From Pseudofulvibacter geojedonensis (GTDB lineage: Bacteria > Bacteroidota > Bacteroidia > Flavobacteriales > Flavobacteriaceae): 64,000 nt of DNA. A program made the translations under genes and the position numbers. Shown piece after piece: positions 61,361 through 64,000 of this stretch (the first letter of the stretch is position 1; each line of letters opens with the position of its first letter). The stretch lies in NCBI RefSeq assembly GCF_042675745.1, contig NZ_JBHTJM010000009.1, forward strand, positions 310,001-374,000, read 5' to 3'. Under the pieces are notes generated by a model. That model had not been told where the DNA came from, ran no database searches, and saw only the letters and a list, made by a program, of their open reading frames with translations.

Positions 61361-62632
61361 TTACAAATCGAAACCTAAATCGGTTCTGTAATACATTTTA
61401 TCAAAGCTAAATTTAGCTACATTGCTATAAGAAGTAGCTAAAGCCTCTTTAAAGTCTTTACCATAAGAAGTCATTGCTAATACTCTACCACCATTAGTAA
61501 CTACCTTATCTCCTTCTAATTTTGTTCCTGCATGAAAAGGAATAGAGCCATTAATAGTATCTAACCCTATTAATTCTTTTCCTTTTTCGTAAGCTTCAGG
61601 ATATCCTCCAGAAACAGTCATTACTGTACAAGCAGAACGCTCATCTAACTCTATAGAAACTTTATCTAATGTTTGGTTACCTACTGCTTGAAATAATTCT
61701 ACTAGATCTGATTTAACTCTTGGTATTACTACTTCTGTTTCAGGATCTCCCATACGAACATTATATTCTATAACATATGGTTCGTTATTAACTCTAATTA
61801 AACCTATAAACACAAAGCCTTTATATGGAATATTATCTTTTACCAATCCGTTAATAGTAGGTTTTACTATACGGTCTTCTATTTTTTGCTTTAATACCTC
61901 ATCTGCAAAAGGAACTGGAGAAACTGCTCCCATACCTCCTGTGTTTAATCCTGTATCACCTTCGCCAATTCTTTTATAATCTTTAGCCATTGGTAAAATT
62001 TTGTAGCTTTTACCATCGGTTAATACAAAACAACTTAACTCAATACCATCTAAAAACTCTTCTATAACTACTTTAGCACTTGCATTACCAAATTTAGCCT
62101 CTACTAACATCTCTTTTAAAGAATCTTTAGCCTCATGCAAGTCTTGTATTATCAACACTCCTTTTCCTGCAGCTAAACCATCTGCTTTTAATACATAAGG
62201 AGCTTTTAAACTCTCTAAAAAAGCATATCCTTGTTCTAAATTATCTGCTGTAAAACTTTTATATGCGGCAGTTGGTATGTTATGACGAAACATAAACTCT
62301 TTAGAAAACTCTTTACTTCCTTCTAAAGTAGCTCCTAACTTTTCAGGACCTATTACAATTACCTCTTTTAGTTGTTCATCTGCTAAAAAGAAATCATGAA
62401 TACCTCTAACCAACGGATCTTCTGGTCCAACTACCACCATTTCTATTTGATTAGCAATGACAAAATCTTTTATTTTATCAAACTCTGTAACATTAATAGC
62501 TACATTAGTTGCTATACTCGCAGTACCTGCATTTCCTGGTGCTACAAATAAGTTAGAACATTTATCACTTTGCGCAATCTTCCATGTAAAAGCGTGTTCT
62601 CTACCTCCAGATCCTAATATTAAAATATTCAT
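61361..62632 (-). CDS. purD: Phosphoribosylamine-glycine ligase
   Basis: GAR synthetase, second step of purine synthesis; cytosolic. 423 residues, usual length. N-terminal MNILILGSGGREHAFTWKIA, ATP-grasp domain with LKADGLAAGKGV near 145 and GGMGAVSPVPF near 232, and the metal-binding end VIEYNVRMGDPETEVV near 285. It is a single gene ended by the palindrome at 61311-61346. Confidence 0.97.
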   Translation of the reverse strand: MNILILGSGGREHAFTWKIAQSDKCSNLFVAPGNAGTASIATNVAINVTEFDKIKDFVIANQIEMVVVGPEDPLVRGIHDFFLADEQLKEVIVIGPEKLGATLEGSKEFSKEFMFRHNIPTAAYKSFTADNLEQGYAFLESLKAPYVLKADGLAAGKGVLIIQDLHEAKDSLKEMLVEAKFGNASAKVVIEEFLDGIELSCFVLTDGKSYKILPMAKDYKRIGEGDTGLNTGGMGAVSPVPFADEVLKQKIEDRIVKPTINGLVKDNIPYKGFVFIGLIRVNNEPYVIEYNVRMGDPETEVVIPRVKSDLVELFQAVGNQTLDKVSIELDERSACTVMTVSGGYPEAYEKGKELIGLDTINGSIPFHAGTKLEGDKVVTNGGRVLAMTSYGKDFKEALATSYSNVAKFSFDKMYYRTDLGFDL

Positions 62633-62741
62633 TTTTGTGTGTTGTTTGTTGTGCTGTTAAATTACTTTTATCTTTACCCAAAATGAAAGCTTTATTATGG
62701 CCTCCTGCTAAAAAATAAAGTGCAAAATTAAGATATATTAA

Positions 62742-64000
62742 ATGAATAGCATTGATTTTTCATTAAAACTAAATCAATTTCCTATTGATGAGGCTAAAAA
62801 AGAATTAAAAGAAATTCAAGCCCTTAGCGATAGTGACTTTAAAAAGTATGTAGAAAATCAAAAAAAGGCTATTGTTCAATATCATTTGCAACACAATACT
62901 TTTTATCAATCTTTAGTTAAAACAGATGATCCTAACTGGAATGACTTGCCAGTTCTGGCCAAAAAAGATTTACAAATCCCGCTAATAAAAAGATTGAGTA
63001 GAGGTTATACACCTAAAAATTGTTATATAAACAAAACATCTGGATCTACTGGAGATCCTTTTTATTTTGCCAAAGATAAATTTACACATGCATTAACTTG
63101 GACTGTAATACAAAACAGATTCAATTGGCACAATTTATACGGAAAAAAACAAGCGCGTTTTTACGGAATTCCTAAAGACAAAAAAGGGTATTACAAAGAG
63201 CGAATAAAAGATCTTTTTGCTAATAGATATCGCTTTAATGTTTTTGATTTATCGGATAGAGCTTTTGAAAGTTGGATTCGAAAATTCAAGAAAAACAAAT
63301 ATGTTTTCTTAAATGGCTATACTACCGTAATTGTTGCCTTTGCAGAGTTTTTGATTCAAAAAAACATAGTTCTAAAAAATATTTGTCCAACAATAAGTGC
63401 TGCTGTTGTAACTTCAGAAATGTGCTCAGAAGAGGATAAAATTTTAATGCAAAAAGCTTTTGGCATACCCGTGATAAACGAATATGGCGCCTCTGAACTA
63501 GATTTAATTGCATTTCAGAACACTCAAGACCAATGGGTTATAAACAATGAAACACTATTTGTTGAGGTATTAGATCAAAACAATCAACCTTTACCAAATG
63601 GTGAGGTTGGAAAACTCGTTATTAGCTCTTTATACAACAAAGCTCATCCTTTTATTCGCTATGAATTAGGCGATATGGGAAGCATAAAAAAATTAGATGA
63701 TAAAACAGTTGTATTAGAAAAATTAGAGGGTAGAAAAGAAGATTTAGTTAGATTACCTAGTGGAAAGGTAGCACCTGGATTAACTTTTTATTATGTAACT
63801 AAATCCATCATGAAAGATAATGGATTGGTTAAAGAAATTAAGGTTACCCAAACAGCTTTAGATACATTTGAAATTCATTATTCTTCAATAACAGAATTAA
63901 ACAACAATCAAAAACTAGATATTACTAATGCTTTGCATAATTATTTAGAACCTAATCTAAATGTTCAGTTTATTTATTTTACACAATTAGAGCGCTCGAA
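62742..64000 (+). CDS. PaaK/CapK-like adenylating enzyme (partial)
   Basis: Starts at the ATG at 62742 and stays open to the window edge (419 codons), so the C-terminus is cut. The adenylate-forming P-loop NKTSGSTGDPF lies near residue 100; NEYGASELDLIAF near 245 and FIRYELGDMG near 305 are the ANL-family A5 and A7 motifs. This resembles phenylacetate-CoA ligase and the CapK group found in capsule or exopolysaccharide loci. A PaaE-like reductase lies 10 kb away, but no other phenylacetate gene is visible, so a role in surface polysaccharide is equally possible. Confidence 0.85.
   Translation, partial: MNSIDFSLKLNQFPIDEAKKELKEIQALSDSDFKKYVENQKKAIVQYHLQHNTFYQSLVKTDDPNWNDLPVLAKKDLQIPLIKRLSRGYTPKNCYINKTSGSTGDPFYFAKDKFTHALTWTVIQNRFNWHNLYGKKQARFYGIPKDKKGYYKERIKDLFANRYRFNVFDLSDRAFESWIRKFKKNKYVFLNGYTTVIVAFAEFLIQKNIVLKNICPTISAAVVTSEMCSEEDKILMQKAFGIPVINEYGASELDLIAFQNTQDQWVINNETLFVEVLDQNNQPLPNGEVGKLVISSLYNKAHPFIRYELGDMGSIKKLDDKTVVLEKLEGRKEDLVRLPSGKVAPGLTFYYVTKSIMKDNGLVKEIKVTQTALDTFEIHYSSITELNNNQKLDITNALHNYLEPNLNVQFIYFTQLERS

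Noticed and set aside
51664..64000. A phenylacetate degradation cluster from the PaaE-like and PaaK-like genes
   Set aside because: They are 10 kb apart with unrelated genes between and no paaABCD, paaG or paaZ in view.

Overview
The window is AT-rich chromosomal DNA from a member of the Bacteroidota, most likely a marine-type Flavobacteriaceae. Four things point there: type IX secretion system (T9SS) genes and substrates (PorZ, PorW/SprE, a PorP/SprF protein, a type B sorting tail); promoters of the Bacteroidota form TAnnTTTG; exported proteins that begin with the QVGIGTTTP header; and several small flavobacterial families (DUF4254, DUF6427, DUF6341, DUF6168). I saw no rRNA, tRNA, CRISPR array, insertion sequence or prophage. 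Genus cannot be decided from the sequence alone.

Layout. 1-6.9 kb: a metal island. A TroABCD-like Mn/Zn ABC importer and its MntR-type regulator run leftwards. A TonB-dependent receptor with a Cys-x-x-Cys plug and a small exported protein run rightwards. Candidate operators lie between the two arms. 6.9-13 kb: accessory genes (serine hydrolase, XRE and AraC membrane regulators, M28 peptidase, small unknowns) and a chimeric gene scrap. 12.8-21.6 kb: housekeeping genes gpsA, nadD-gmk-yicC, a DMT exporter, an ArsC-like protein and a transsulfuration enzyme. 21.6-24 kb: a lipoprotein gene with a broken 5' end. 24.3-32.3 kb: a surface operon of a ~1,670-residue type B T9SS substrate, a PorP/SprF-like protein and an OmpA/propeller protein. 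32.4-40.3 kb: endonuclease-like protein, hflX, porZ, recO and a haem-type TonB receptor. 40.9-49.7 kb: porW/sprE, bactofilin, atpZ, a DUF6168-like gene, then atpB-E-F-H-A-G. The beta and epsilon subunits of the ATP synthase are absent and must lie elsewhere. 49.9-52.7 kb: DUF2059, a PadR-controlled membrane protein with a decayed paralogue, and a PaaE-like reductase. 52.7-58.2 kb: a partly duplicated segment carrying an AraC regulator, two QVGIGTTTP exported proteins and remnants of the neighbouring glycosyltransferase. 58.2-64 kb: a heptosyltransferase-like gene, DUF4254, DUF6427, DUF6341, purD and the start of a PaaK/CapK-like adenylating enzyme.

How the genes work together. PorZ, PorW and the SprF-like protein belong to one secretion and surface-display pathway, and the giant type B protein is one of its cargoes. 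The metal island looks like a complete outer-to-inner-membrane uptake route under one metalloregulator. The most unusual material is small-scale genome decay and duplication: at least four gene fragments lie within 45 kb (9.4, 23.8, 50.4 and 52.8 kb). I found no clear candidate for a wholly new defence or mobile system. The best leads are the MntR-linked outer-membrane receptor and the duplicated AraC/tail-fibre-like locus.
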